Of a DNA stretch of 64,000 nucleotides, positions 52,201 to 64,000 are shown piece after piece. The position numbers were made by a program, and so were the translations under genes. Below the pieces are notes generated by a model. The model had not been told where the DNA came from. It saw only the letters and a list, made by a program, of their open reading frames with translations, and did not search any database. Numbering within the stretch: position 1 is the stretch's first letter; the number at the start of each line of letters is the position of its first letter. The stretch is from Plumapathes pennacea (Eukaryota > Cnidaria > Anthozoa > Antipatharia > Myriopathidae), in NCBI GenBank assembly GCA_964036295.1, contig OZ038470.1, positions 10,135,078 to 10,199,077 of the forward strand, given 5' to 3'.

Positions 52201-55200
52201 AAAGTGCAGTATAAGGGGGCCAAACAAGATATCCATGGCAACCCAGCCATAGCCCACTACCCAGTACCATTCTGATAATCAGTGGAAATACTGTGGAGGA
52301 GACGTGGGTGGGGCAAAATTGATCCTGACCAGGTCTCAAAGTTAATTGTACCTGAATTACATTTTAAAGGTCTATAAATGGAACAAGTATAGGTCAGTTT
52401 GTATCCCTCAAATATTGTTTAAAAGTTCACTTATGTAGTGTAATTACGCTTTGTCTTCAGGTTGGTCAGACGTTTCTTTGGTTCCAGTGGTAAGTCCAAA
52501 CCTATTTTTCGGTATGATTGCATCAACATCTTGCATAACCCAGAAAGTGTATGTTTGTGCTTCTATGAAGGAACAGCTGTACAATTCTTTCTGAAATAGG
52601 GACATACTTTTGCTGGAGGCAGGGTTCTTGACTGTCCTGGTGGCACCGATGAGCCTATTTAACATTACAGGAGGAAGGTATGGGATTTTTCTTGTGTCAA
52701 AGGGGGTTTTATAGGGTAATGCAGGACAGCATATGAATTTTCCTACAGTGTATAGCATTGGTACAGTAATATTGCACTATTGCTCAAAAATGTTTCTGCA
52801 AGTTTGGATACATCAAATGACCCTGAATCTCAGTTACATGACTGTACATAATGTCATTATGGCATTTGTGTGAGGAACCTTGCCAGTTATGCTGCATGTG
52901 CTTCATGTTGGATGTAATCGATCTTGACACAGGTTGTTATCTTTACAAGTGAACTTGGTTTTATTTGACTTCCTCAGCTTCATTCATCATTTGTCATATT
53001 TCGTCATATTTTGTCATAAGGCTAAATAAATACACACAAACAAATCAAATTGTACGAAAATACTAAACAAATCTATGAGGTTCTGTTATGGACAATATTC
53101 AGCACAGTTTGATTTTGTAAAATGGTACCCTCAGTTTATAAAATTGTGTATAAAATTGTGTATACCATTTACTAAATGCTCAGAATATTTCATAAAATGG
53201 TGTTACCAGTTTCTAAAATGATGACAATAATTTTGAAAATGGAGCATCCGTTTCATAAAATGCTGATATCCTTCCTTCTTTGATTCGCTTGAGACAGAGT
53301 GTGAATCCTAGTTTGTCTAGTGTGTTGAATCCTAGTTTGTCCAGTGTGGGATAAATTGAATTATGTTCATTTAGTAGGTGGATTTTGACTTGCCCAATAT
53401 TTATGACTGCTAAGCACTTGCATTGTATATTACACAGGCCACAAGTGAGAAAGCATGACAACGTTACACTGTGGCTGGTCAAATGGCTGGCCTTTAGGCT
53501 TCTCTTCTGTTCAGGGGTGGTGAAGTTGTCAAGTCAGTGCCCAACTTGGTGGGGCTTGACAGCTCTTGACTGGCATTATGAGTCACAGGTACAGTAAGAC
53601 TGCACGGTGATAATGCAGGAGATTTAGTACTCACACCTCAAGTGAGAAGGGGTTTTAATTGCTGTGGGGGCTTACTCAAGGGATTACCCTTAGCATCATA
53701 AGATTGAGCTTTTTCATGGTTCAAAATTAATTTTTGTGCTCAGTCCCGGACACCAGCAAGTCCTGTTTTGGTTGCCCTGCCATTGATCATGCAGTATGTG
53801 AAACTGAAATCAAAGCATACAATGTATACCATTACTTGTACATGTACACAGAACCATTCTTGGGGTCAGTCTCATTTAGTGAATCAGTATCTGGGAACTC
53901 TAACTCTCCACAGTTGCAGCTCTGCATCATGTCAAATAATCTTTTTCTCTTTGCTACTGATTGGCCTAGTGAGACAGAGAGTCAACCAAGCAGGTAAATG
54001 ACAACTCATAAAGCACTCACCCAAGAATATCCTGAAGTGTTTCTGAAACTCAAGTCATGGATCAGTTCTGCTTGCTGGAGTAAAAGTAATCTGTGTAAGC
54101 TTCTGAATAGCTTTTTGTTGTTCCAGTGTATTCCTACTCCTCTTGCTTGGTATGCACATCAACTGCCCAAATGGTTCCAAAGACTTAGTGTTGCTTTAAC
54201 GTAAGTGCCAAAACTCCATATGTTTGTGCCTTATTTTTGAATTGTGTGCTGCTGTAGGTAAAATCTTAGAATATTTTGGCTGAAGTAGGTGTTTTTTTTT
54301 TCTTAGATATGTCATCTTGATTGCCACGTCATTCCTGTTCTTTGCTCCTGTTCGATCACTCAGAATTTTTGCATTCTATGCCCAGGTGTGTATTGTGCTC
54401 GAGTTTGAGTTAAGTTTAAGAACAAAGGGAAGAGCTTCCAGTCTTCTTAGTTTTATAAATGCGAAATCTTAGTCCATATAATATTATTATTTACTGTTGT
54501 AGTACTTCACCCACACCTTTTATTAGAAAACATACCCGATTATAAATTGTCCTGTTGCTACAGTACAGCAAGGCTGACTGGTGTTTTATCGGTAGCAGTG
54601 ACAATTAGTGACATTTTGGGGACACCAAGGTTTTCCTCTGTGTATTCATGACAGAGACTACCACTGACAGCACGATGTTGAAATTCTCCCTCTTCTTTCT
54701 GTCTACAGATCTTTTTCCAAGTTTTGATCATCTTGACTGGTAACTACAACTTTTTCAACCTGTTGGCCATTGCTCTGTGTATAACAGTCTTAGATGATGA
54801 ACATATATTGGCTCTGCTCCCCAAAGGTAAGGAACACTGTACAATGTACAATTTAGCTGCTGTTAAACTATACTAAGATTGCTGCAGCACACAGGACTGT
54901 CTTGACAAGATGTTTACCATGCGATCTGCTGTGACAAACGCCAAATTATCCTTACTGTATGGCAACATTAGTGCAAAGAGAAAATTGAAGTTAATAACAT
55001 AAAGATGAAATGAAAACCCAAAATGACCGTCGCTTATTCAGAAGAACTCCATACCAAATGACTATCCTTGTTTAACGCGAAAAATTCCTCTAGTTTCAAT
55101 ATGTTAAGCCCGCCGAATATAACTCCCCTAAATTTAAATGCAAAAACCCTTCCCATAATAAGCCCCCCCCCCCCTCCTAAATATAGCACATGGGCTTATT

Positions 55201-58200
55201 TAGGGATTGACGTACAAATACAAACTAAAACAAAGTAGTGAAGGCCAAGCTCTTTTATTTTTGAACAAACGATGATGTTTAACACAAGAGTTCACTCTCG
55301 TTTCCGCAGTACATTCCTTACTCTGCCTTGTTGTCCTTCGTTCCATACAAAAATAGTTTGCAAGGCAGTTGATTGATTGGAATAAATGACAATTATTTTT
55401 AAGTTCAAAGAGATCAGTTAATGACCCGCAGTTCACGATACAATATTTCAAGATGCAATGTGTCATCCGAAAATGCGCTAGGCTCCTTTGACCCCGAAAA
55501 TAAGTCCTCCTCCCCATAAGCCCACCAAAAATATCCTTTGAGAAAATATAAGACCAGGGTTTTTCCGAGCATTTTTTTGTCGGGGATGAACCCGGCGCAT
55601 ATTTACGGAATACAAGGATACTCACGAGCTTTTAATGCAGTGGGTCTTGTTCTGAATGTTTTGATTGGTTTGCAGACAAAAAACCAGAAGATGAAAAAGC
55701 TTGTGAGAAGTCACCAGTACTCGGGGCTGCAAGGAACGTTTTGAAAAGGATAATAGCCCTGGGGGTAATACTACTTCTTGTCTACTGGACGATCGAACTT
55801 TTTTCACTGGAATACTCCAAAAAACACACCATCAAGTCGAAAATATGTGAGTACTACATATAGGTATCAACCTTTAAACTCTGACAAATTACTACGAACA
55901 AGAACAGATTTACGTGGTTTATTCCTTTTCACCGAATCAGCAGGCAAGAATCGGCTCTACCAGATCATTACGCTTCTTATGTCAGTTTGAACCATAAGTC
56001 TTGTATGAAGCTATATTACGTAAATATGTTTTTGTGTTAGTTAAGTGGGCTCTGTACGTGGCAAGTTGTTTTAGTGTTTATTATATTTATGCGGTTATAT
56101 CCCACTGTAGTTCACCCGTGCCGTACAGTGTGCGATAATCACATGACGCCGACCGGCAAATATATGGTATCCTCATCCAACAGCTCATATGCACTGAAAC
56201 AGCCTTGACTAAACTAGTTTGCGCATTGTTACTTTTCTTTGGAGAGGTGAATTTATAAAGTTCGCGGAGAAAGGTTAAACCGTGAGTGTGGATATGGGCT
56301 TGAAGTTCCATGCAAGCACACGGTTCAAGTTACTGTATTCCAGAGGCCGTGGCCTGGATCGCAAAGTGCATAACCAAGTAATACGTGAAGATTAGAAATG
56401 CCGTTGATTAGAATAAGAGGGGGAAAAGCGAAAAAAAAAAAAAAAAAAAAAAAAAAAAGAAAGAAAAAGAGTGCAAGTGACTTGAGTGACTAGTAAAAGA
56501 CTGCAAAATGAGTTGTCCTTCGACTGTGAAGTAAAGTGTAATAGACTGAATCAGATTGTGTTTACTTTTTGTCTATGCGGTAGGCCATTTTGCGCTAATA
56601 TCTGACCTGTTATAAAATTTTGTAAACATGTGTCCGCTTTAGAGAGAGTTCAGATGTAGAGAAACAAGTGAAATTTGGCAGGGATCCAATCTATTGTCCG
56701 TTTTAGAGAGGTGTCCACTTGACTGTATACATGTTTTTGTTCCCTGTCCCTCTGAGCTGTCAATCCTTCTGGAGCTCTACCATCATCCGTTCCTTGTTTG
56801 TGTGTATACAATGTGCTTTTGTTGTTTGGTGGGGAACAGACAAAGAGAGAGGAAAAGTTGGAGAGGAAGACTAACCCCCCCCCCCCCCCCCCCTCTGCAC
56901 CTTCCCCCGCCCTTGTTTAGTACCTTTGTTTCTGAACTTGTTGCTTTGCTCCTTTTATGCCTGTTGTAGCTTTCTCTCAAGCAGAATATACTAGGACCAT
57001 CGAGAGAGTTGTACCAGTTTCCATATGGCTGGCTTTGGCGTCACTTTGTGTGGAAATTGTTAAAGCTTTCACAGGGTAAATAATCTTGCACGTATTTCTC
57101 TATACTTTTAGTATTCTGCTGTGTTCTATCCATTATTCAGTCAACCCGCATTCGCACGTTGTTTCCCATGAATCTTCTGTTTTGGAGAACTGTCATAACT
57201 TTTTTGTTTAGATATATTCAGTTCATATGAAATAAGAACCTTTAAAAAGGTGCAGTTCCGACTCAAGCCTCGTTTGCTGACTTTCGTTGCAGGTGTGTTT
57301 TGGAGCGTGGTTTGCTCAAAAAGGTGTCCTCTCTCCTACAGTGGAGTGTTTTTAGTTTTGCAGCTTTGGGGATGTTCGCCATTAGTTTGGTATGGAATTA
57401 GTTCTGTGGTACATTTCTTCTGATTTGAACCGTTTTCAGATGACCATGGAAATTAATCGTGTGATTGCTTTGGTTTTACGTTTGCCAGGTATTTGGATTT
57501 ATAGTTTTGCGGTGACTTTTAATAGCGTTGCCGCTATAAAATCGACAAATCAACATAATTATCTATTTCTGTTGCCTGTTTCAAGTTGAGCACTGATGTT
57601 TGCCCATCGATAAGGTTTTTTTCTGGTACGTATTGTTAATTTACAAGTGCAGCGAGTTACGTAAGTGTGCTTTTTTAATTGTGTTGTACGGTTTGTAATT
57701 CGCTCATTGCACGGTGTCGCCATCTTGGATTCAAAGCGAGGCTAACCTGGCACGAAATTCGCCAGACATGTAACAAGAGAGTTTCCTATCGCTGTAAAAC
57801 ACCAATGCATCTACAGAGAAGATGTACCTGTTTCATTTGGGGAGCTACATGCACAAATTTCGAAGGTAACCTTCTCAGTTATGCCAGGACAGCCTCGGTT
57901 TGAAGCTCGTGCCTGTTCCCGTGCAAAGAGCCAATTGTGTTGATTTTTTCCTTATAGCTGTGGTGTTGTCGAACTTGTTCCATTAGGTGCCGTACACAGC
58001 TATCGATTTCAAAGCCCAGTCCAACTTGTGGCCTGTCATAAAGAGATGGAACCAACAGCTTGATTACCTTCAGCTTGTCAATTCCTATGGATTATTCAGA
58101 AGGTCAGTTAATGTTAGAGTCGCGCATAATTTCATGTTAAAGACCAGTGGCCGTATTCACCAAACTTGCATACGAACAAAAGTGTTCGCAAGTATGACTT

Positions 58201-61200
58201 GTGCATTGTAAGTTCAACTTACGCACATTATCTCGCTCGAGATAGTATGCGTAAGTCATTGTTCTGATGAATAAGTCATACTTACGAACATTTTGTTCGT
58301 ACGCAAGTTTGGTGAATATGATATAACAGATTGTCAGCGAAGTCAGGAACTTGGTTTACTTTCACATTCGTGCGTCTCGATCATTTTACTGAATGTTTCT
58401 CCTTCCAAATTAAACTCCATAACTAGAAAACACATCGACTTTTCTCCGCAACGTGAACATCTTCTGCTCTCTTCTCGTTGGTACGACTGTAGATTTAATT
58501 TCACAGTTCAGGAGTGGGAAGTTTTCTAAGTTGAATCAAAATTGCATTTGGCAATGGAATGGTTAAGCCTTACTCCCGGTCGAGGGTCCAATATTAGCAT
58601 TGCTGATGGAGGGATTGTCCTCCCTGTGCTTTGGGCAGATAGTTAGGTTATAGGGCCTTCACAAAGTAGCTTTGTAGAGACCGCTGGCTGAGTTGACGGT
58701 GCCGTAGCTTTGTGTGCGCTTGCTCAGGTGTTTCATTCTCACACTCGACAGAATGACCGGTGTTGGTGGGAGACCAGAAGTGATTGTTGAGGGAGCGAAT
58801 TCCCTCAGTGGACCGTGGAAGGTACAGTAGGAGGTTCTATTTTTTACTGCGAAAAGAAAACAATCAACAGGGCGAGGAAACGCCATCGCCACTTGCTTGC
58901 TTGCGTGAGAATATCGCAATCGGCTCTTGAATCTTACAAAACTTGTTTGGCCCAATTATTATTAGTATTAGTATTAGTATTAGTATTAGTATTAGTATTA
59001 GTATTAGTATTAGTATTAGTATTAGTATTAGTATTAGTATTAGTATTAGTATTAGTATTAGTATTAGTATTAGTATTAGTATTAGTATTAGTATTAGTAT
59101 TAGTATTAGTATTAGTATTAGTATTAGTATTAGTATTAGTATTAGTATTAGTATTAGTATTAGTATTAGTATTAGTATTAGTATTAGTATTAGTATTAGT
59201 ATTAGTATTAGTATTAGTATTAGTATTAGTATTAGTATTAGTATTAGTATTAGTATTAGTATTAGTATTAGTATTAGTATTAGTATTAGTATTAGTATTA
59301 GTATTAGTATTAGTATTAGTATTAGTATTAGTATTAGTATTAGTATTAGTATTAGTATTAGTATTAGTATTAGTATTAGTATTAGTATTAGTATTAGTAT
59401 TAGTATTAGTATTAGTATTAGTATTAGTATTAGTATTAGTATTAGTATTAGTATTAGTATTAGTATTAGTATTAGTATTAGTATTAGTATTAGTATTAGT
59501 ATTAGTATTAGTATTAGTATTAGTATTAGTATTAGTATTAGTATTAGTATTAGTATTAGTATTAGTATTAGTATTAGTATTAGTATTAGTATTAGTATTA
59601 GTATTAGTATTAGTATTAGTATTAGTATTAGTATTAGTATTAGTATTAGTATTAGTATTAGTATTAGTACCAAGCCCCTTACCTCAATATCCAGTTTAGT
59701 GCCTCACCACAGTTTATGCTGTTCATTGTCTTAGGAATACAACTTCTTATACAAGCCCGGGAACTTGAATGGCCCCTTGCCATTTGTTGGTAAGTTTCGT
59801 CATGTTTGTTCTCTATGTTTCGGTTTATCCGGGGCTAACGTTAGATTTAGTCTAGTTTTGGTCATTTCCAGTCGTTTTAGTAAATTTGAACGCTGTTGCG
59901 ACGTATTGAAAAGCGCAGTAAATGTTCATGTCGTTGCGTGGGGAGGGGAACCAACCCTGTCTCTTTCGAGAAACGTACCCATGATGAATTGCCTGCACAC
60001 CACGGGTTTTGCCTGACAGTTAAATCCGTGGAATATTAAATAAACTGGATAACCCGAAAAGAAACCTTTTAAGACTGAGAGCAGCCGTGACAACAACTAT
60101 GACAACGTGACTTATCCGTTATCAAACGCAAAGCAATATTATACTATGGCCTATTTTGCCTCAAAGTGCGGCCTGGTAAAAGATTTTTCATGCGCAATTT
60201 CAGTGAACTCCCTCTAACCGCCTTAGAGAGGTATCCGCTTAGAGAGAGTTGACTGTAATCTAGCTTTGGTCACGTGCTCTTTTACATGCAAATGAAAGTC
60301 GTTTCCACCGGGGGAGGGGGGCGGTTTGATATGAACAAATTGTCCCCGACCTAGAAGCAATATTTTTCAACGAAAACTTGTGATTTAAAAAAGTGTTCCA
60401 AGCTAAGAATTACCAACACAAAGTCAACCAGCCCCACGCCATGCCCGCGTGTGTCCCCGGGGTCCCTCCGCTGATAAGTGTATAAATCTCGTTTAAATTC
60501 TTGACTTTAGCGCCACATCAACCGCGCTTGGACTGGCAGATGTGGTTTGCTGCTTTAGGTCAGTACAACAACAACCCGTGGTTTGTACATCTGGTGTACC
60601 GGCTCCTTCGCGGACAACAGGAAGTGCTGGACCTCATGGGCCCAAATCCATTCCCCGATAAGCCGCCAAGGTTTATCAGGGCGCAGCTTTACAAGTATCA
60701 TTACACCACACTGCCCCATAACTTCTCTTCTCCATTTGATGTTCTCCACAACTCCAGGTTTGTTCACTGAGTCACTGTCGCTATTGTTGTTACTAACCGC
60801 ATTTCCCATCATTGTGACGGGCATAAATTTAACCACACACTAGACCAGAACGTCGCACTGGTATCGCGAAGGTCGTGTGGTCGATTCCCATCTAACCCAG
60901 ACTTTTCCGGCGTATCCTTGCAACTGCGTATGACTGGAAAGATCTCTTTCACTGTAACTAGTCGCTATAGTTTTAAATAGTTTTGATTCAATATTCAGAA
61001 TAAGATTTCTCCGTCAGAGCTTTTGTAACCGTTTTTACAACAGTCAAAATTTCACTCGTGCATATCTATTCCAACCTATTGCACTCGAAATTATGCGATT
61101 ACCTGCACATACGATTACGCTCGACCCTGGACTGTCCTAGAGTTCCGCCAATAATTTTTTGCAGCAGCTGACCCGCCGCCTACTAAAAAATAACGAATGT

Positions 61201-63869
61201 ACGTAATTATGTTTTAAGTTTTGGGCTCTCACTCCATATCAAAGTGTGTACCGTGGGAGTTGTTCTTCAAATAGAAACTTTAATTCGCAAACCGAAAAAC
61301 GTGGAGAACATGTAGCATCGCATTTGAAGATGCAGTTTTATGATTTACGCATTTTGAGTATGTGTTTTAGAATCAATACTTTGCCACAATGAGCGATCAA
61401 GCGGCAGATCCTCCGCCGTTGTGGAGCCATCGTGGATTTCAAACTTGAAAACACTGAGCGAATGTTTTCAAGTTTCGACCAAACGCACGAACATGCGCAT
61501 CTCATGACACTGCTCCTTTAAAATATTCCTATGTAAAATATGTTTGCAAGCATCTGTATATGCATATACATCCTTTTTTTATGGCGGTTGGCGAGGTGTA
61601 TCTGTCGTTGTGTGGTTGTTTCGTTCAATTCTGGAATGCTTTCATGTTTTGGTACATGTATATTGTTGACTGGACATTCCTTTTTTCTTTTCCAGACAGG
61701 TAAAGGCGTGGTGGTGGAGGGAACACGAGAGAGAATACTTTCCGCCTCTCACCAAAGATGAACCAAGCTTAGTCGAATGGCTCAACCATTATGGCTTAGC
61801 AAAGGTTTGTACAGACCCCACTTGAAATTTCTCTTGACTAGAAGATTCTCCCCTTCTGCAGCTATCGGCATTTAGAATAGTAAACACACGATAACTGAAG
61901 AGTTTGTTTAGTAAGTCAGAGTAAAACACTTAATAAGTCTATTACCAGATAAAAAAGCACTGTTTCTGTATGAATGTTTGAATAACACCGAGAACAGTCA
62001 AGGAGCGTAGGGGAAGATTTGAGGTTTTTTGGTCGCCTTCCTAGCTCAAAATGTGCAATAATGCGTGCGTTATCTTTGCAAAGTAAGAGTTTGATGGGAT
62101 ATTCGTTCTCATGTTTCTTGCTGAGTTCTGCGAATTCTCGTTCGGTGTTACAGTGAGAGATGCATGCCTGACATCAAGATCTTTAAGGCAGTCGTGAAAA
62201 ATTTTCAATTACAAATAAGAACTGTCTTGGTACAATAGTTTATTCGTTTTGTTGTGATCATTACTCGTGTTTACAGCGGAAAACCTCTTGACTTTTCGGT
62301 ATCCAGGTGTAACAGATTTGAGCGAAATTTAGACTTCGCAGGCTGCCACCGCGGAAGACGTTTTTTGGGCCGTTCGATCTTCTTAATTTACCTCGAGTTA
62401 GACTCCGCAACCAAGTTTCAGCAAAATCATCAGAGCAGAAGGAAAACTCATGGTCATATTTAGATCGTTTTATTACCTCCGCTCTTCTGCTTCGACCATT
62501 TTTTTGAAACTTGGTTAAGGTATGTATTAAGTCGATATTAGCTGATTCCAGAAATTAACAAGAAACATACCAGCAAAATTTTCACTGGATGCGATTTTGT
62601 TCAAAATCTATCATTTTATTGCTGAATGATAGCTGCAACGTTTCTCAAAGTTTTATAGGAATCGCATTAAAGTAAAAAAAGTTATGATCCAAAGTTTGTC
62701 ATGGACGAGTGCGCCCGATGAAACTCCGGATGGTGATAGCGATAAACGCTGACCAGCGAAAGTGACGTTGGGAGCGTATTTCCGCGGCGCCTCGAGGTAT
62801 TCATATAGGCTGAACACTGTATATGTTTTTGTTACAGGGGGGAAAGTGGCCCGAGAAGCCGTCTGGACGACTGCACAGTTTCTTGCTCTATGTCCGTTCT
62901 GTGGTCAGAACAGTGGACCCTTTTGTGTTTCTGATGACTCTCTTCCTTTGTGCAGTTTTGATGAGTTGGTTGAAAAGCCAGCTTTTGCCAAGCAGCAGGT
63001 ATGTTTAAAATGTTTCCATGCTGTGCATTTCAGTTCTCTTCATAGTGATGTTGTGTTGCACCGTTCGGAACTGTGCTGTATCGTGAATAAATGTATTACT
63101 GACAAACTCAATGCGTTATCAAAACACTCCCCTAGATGCAAGTCAAATGAAATAGAATATGTAGAACTTAAATCCCTGGCCTATTTTGCGTACACTTCTG
63201 TACATTACTTGCAAACGTATTGCTGTGGCAGTGCTGTGCTGTACACTACGCCGTTCTTCTGTGCTCTATTCTTGGATTGTAATCAATCCTTGGAGATTCA
63301 GAGTACAAAGACATTGCGGCCATGTTGGCCACCATGACGTCACACGCAACCCAAGAATACCATGCTATGCTGCTGTCAGAATGCGGCTGTTCCCGCAATC
63401 TGCAGTAATACAGTACCTTATTCCGGCGGGACAGGGACGAAAAAAAAAGAAAAAAAAAAGAAAAGGAAACTGACGAGTGAAATTCAGCCGCATTATATGC
63501 CTTTGCCTGCAATAAATTGTTTACAATGCTGACAATCAACAGGATGAGGTTCAAACCATTAATTTCTCCTGTATTCGCAATCCGGCAACTTGATCAAAGC
63601 AAACGTCAGAGGGTTTTGTGCGGTTCGTGAAACTTATAAGTTGTTTGTTTTGCATCTGTAACAGACTTGGTCAAGTATTTGTCCGGAATTAGTAGGTTGC
63701 GCAGAGCTGCCGTGATGTTATAGCTGGTGGCTGCTGTTTTTCCTTTAGTGAATTGAAAATTAAGGACTCTTTCGCTACTGTTTTTCCTTTAGTGATTTGA
63801 AAATTAAGAAGACCTCTTTCGTTGTTTTTTTTTTCCAGGACAAAATCCGATAAAACCCCCGCACCGTGA
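49277..63869 (+). CDS. LMF2: LMF2, lipase maturation factor 2, nineteen coding exons
   Basis: Coding exons: 49277-49376, 49795-49845, 51246-51448, 52461-52489, 52600-52677, 53438-53588, 54127-54200, 54307-54385, 54709-54826, 55676-55846, 56970-57075, 57293-57389, 57987-58102, 58752-58821, 59735-59789, 60511-60757, 61696-61804, 62838-62998, 63839-63869. They total 2046 nt, 681 aa, against 707 in human. Matches include [107 protein letters not shown] and FIRAQLYKYHY. Many hydrophobic segments fit a multi-pass ER membrane protein. LMF proteins are needed for folding and assembly of homodimeric lipases in the ER (best shown for LMF1); the role of LMF2 is less clear. The end is a short polar tail, KSDKTPAP. 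All introns are GT/AG and carry repeats. Confidence 0.96.
50925..51180 (+). repeat. 'CCCTATTTCAGACC' family, copy 3, in LMF2 intron 2
   Basis: Shares with copy 2 the TTTGGGGTGGCACATACCTA tail, a TATATGGCTTATA block and a GGGAGTACTCCC end. It ends 65 bp before the acceptor of LMF2 exon 3. GGGAGGGTACTCC at its left and GGGAGTACTCCC at its right form rough inverted ends. Confidence 0.6.
51659..51850. mobile_element. MITE with about 22-bp inverted ends in LMF2 intron 3
   Basis: Left end TTATCAGAGATTCCGCTAGA and right end, reversed, TAACCAGAGATTCAGCTAGA match with three changes; the match continues CTG/CCG. Total 192 bp. No coding content. Confidence 0.65.
55080..55560. repeat. Repeat with poly-C 'AAGCCCCCC' phrases in LMF2 intron 9
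   Basis: Two arms with related phrases, ATAATAAGCCCCCCCCCC at about 55157 and CCCCATAAGCCCACC at about 55513, enclose AT-rich sequence. The internal ORF on the minus strand (55200-55625) has no recognised feature. It ends about 115 bp before LMF2 exon 10. Confidence 0.35.
56431..56458. repeat. Poly-A run, 28 bp
   Basis: Pure A run followed by a GAAAGAAAAAG stretch in LMF2 intron 10. There is no retroposon body recognisable upstream. Confidence 0.9.
57420..57485. repeat. Truncated copy of the 29823-30146 MITE in LMF2 intron 12
   Basis: GAACCGTTTTCAGATGACCA followed by GTGTGATTGCTTTGGTTTTA matches the inverted right end of the MITE at 29823-30146. Only one end is present. It starts 30 bp after the exon 12 donor. 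Confidence 0.5.
58154..58318. mobile_element. Fold-back MITE in LMF2 intron 13
   Basis: Arms of about 50 bp: left TATTCACCAAACTTGCATAC, then GAACAAAAGTGTTCGCAAGT; right arm the same in reverse with few changes. A second inner palindrome, ATCTCGCTCGAGAT, lies near 58230. Total 165 bp. Confidence 0.85.
58961..59669. repeat. Pure (ATTAGT)n hexanucleotide array, about 118 units
   Basis: 709 bp of unbroken ATTAGT units fill most of the 913-bp intron between LMF2 exons 14 and 15 (58822-59734). I saw no interruption. It resembles, but is not, a telomeric TTAGGG-type repeat. Six-frame readings give long LVLV, ISIS and ILIL chains that are not proteins. Confidence 0.97.
60201..60257. repeat. Short palindromic copy of the 'CTCTCTAA' family
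   Basis: CAGTGAACTCCCTCTAA at the left and TTAGAGAGAGTTGACTGTA at the right are near-inverse. The 57 bp look like an internally deleted element in LMF2 intron 15. Confidence 0.55.
60850..60960 (+). mobile_element. tRNA-derived SINE-like remnant, copy 2
   Basis: Reads TCGCACTGGTATCGCGAAGG, then a B-box-like GGTCGATTCC at 60879-60888, then AACCCAGACTTTTCCGG and CTTGCAACTGC. The same blocks in the same order are found on the minus strand at 9835-9945. It is in LMF2 intron 16. Confidence 0.5.
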
Positions 63870-64000
63870 GAGAGAACTGGTCATACCACAGAGAACTATA
63901 TATTTTAGACCAAACGATTATTGTATTTGAAGAAATGTGTAACTTAGTTCGCAAAAATATGAATACAAAAATCAATAGTCATGCACTTCTTGTTAGCCGA
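63870..64000 (+). other. Start of LMF2 3' UTR
   Basis: 131 bp after the LMF2 stop. No AATAAA is seen before the window ends, so the transcript probably continues beyond it. Confidence 0.5.

Noticed and set aside
55200..55625. Minus-strand ORF of 141 codons in LMF2 intron 9
   Set aside because: It lies within a poly-C-bearing repeat and has no recognisable domain.
58961..59669. Interstitial telomere repeat
   Set aside because: The unit is ATTAGT and not TTAGGG or another known telomere unit, so a fused telomere is not supported.
58815..59734. Very long ORFs on both strands (LVLV, ISIS and ILIL chains)
   Set aside because: They are translations of the (ATTAGT)n array in an LMF2 intron; a period of six makes several frames stop-free.
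62762..63337. Plus-strand ORF of 191 codons over LMF2 exon 18
   Set aside because: It reads exon 18 in the wrong frame and runs through the donor into the intron; the right frame matches LMF2.

Overview
This is a 64 kb piece of an intron-rich animal genome with an AT-rich background. Introns use GT/AG borders, exons are small, and there are many fold-back DNA transposons, a Ty3/Gypsy retroelement and tRNA-derived SINE remnants. The protein sequences (a beta-catenin with a complete phosphodegron, a PAN/apple plus fibrinogen-like family, degenerate retroelement ORFs) suggest an anthozoan cnidarian, probably a stony coral. That placement is an inference from protein flavour and not a database result.

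Layout. 1-3985: decayed Ty3/Gypsy element (capsid remnant, zinc knuckle, protease, reverse transcriptase, RNase H, integrase, polypurine tract, 3' LTR); its 5' end lies outside the window. 3986-9990: repeats, a TATA box and several possible non-coding first exons. 10003-16924 (+): beta-catenin in ten coding exons, 745 aa, open throughout when joined. 18620-29122 (+): USE1, the ER SNARE p31 homologue, seven coding exons, 261 aa; its introns hold a hAT-like element, a 2 kb TIR element with an iterated 16-bp motif that I cannot assign, and several MITEs. 29447-31829: repeats and a 60-64 bp minisatellite. 31830-37105 (-): a tandem cluster of secreted PAN/apple plus fibrinogen-like genes with one intact two-exon copy and three broken or partial copies. 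40021-40344 (-): a short ORF resembling the sperm microtubule inner protein SPMIP2 (C4orf45). 44126-44198 (-): tRNA-Met(CAT) with a T5 terminator. 44879-45796 (+) and 48217-49173 (-): two intronless, convergent serine-hydrolase-like (SERHL) paralogues, both ending in the peroxisomal signal SKL. 49277-63869 (+): LMF2, lipase maturation factor 2, nineteen coding exons, 681 aa, starting only 103 bp from the divergent SERHL start codon.

The genes do not form a pathway. Beta-catenin acts in Wnt signalling and adhesion, USE1 in Golgi-to-ER traffic, LMF2 in the ER membrane, and the SERHL pair is predicted to be peroxisomal. The most unusual content is structural: a pure 709-bp (ATTAGT)n array filling most of one LMF2 intron, a 248-bp (TA)n palindrome with perfect unique arms, a roughly 455-bp inverted repeat beside the tRNA, the unassigned TIR element in USE1, the inverted SERHL pair with a probable bidirectional promoter, and the PAN/fibrinogen-like cluster with a nearby segmental duplication.

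Coordinates of multi-exon genes were built by eye from conserved protein matches, splice consensus and frame continuity. Every exon chain given for beta-catenin, USE1 and LMF2 sums to a multiple of three and reads without an internal stop.
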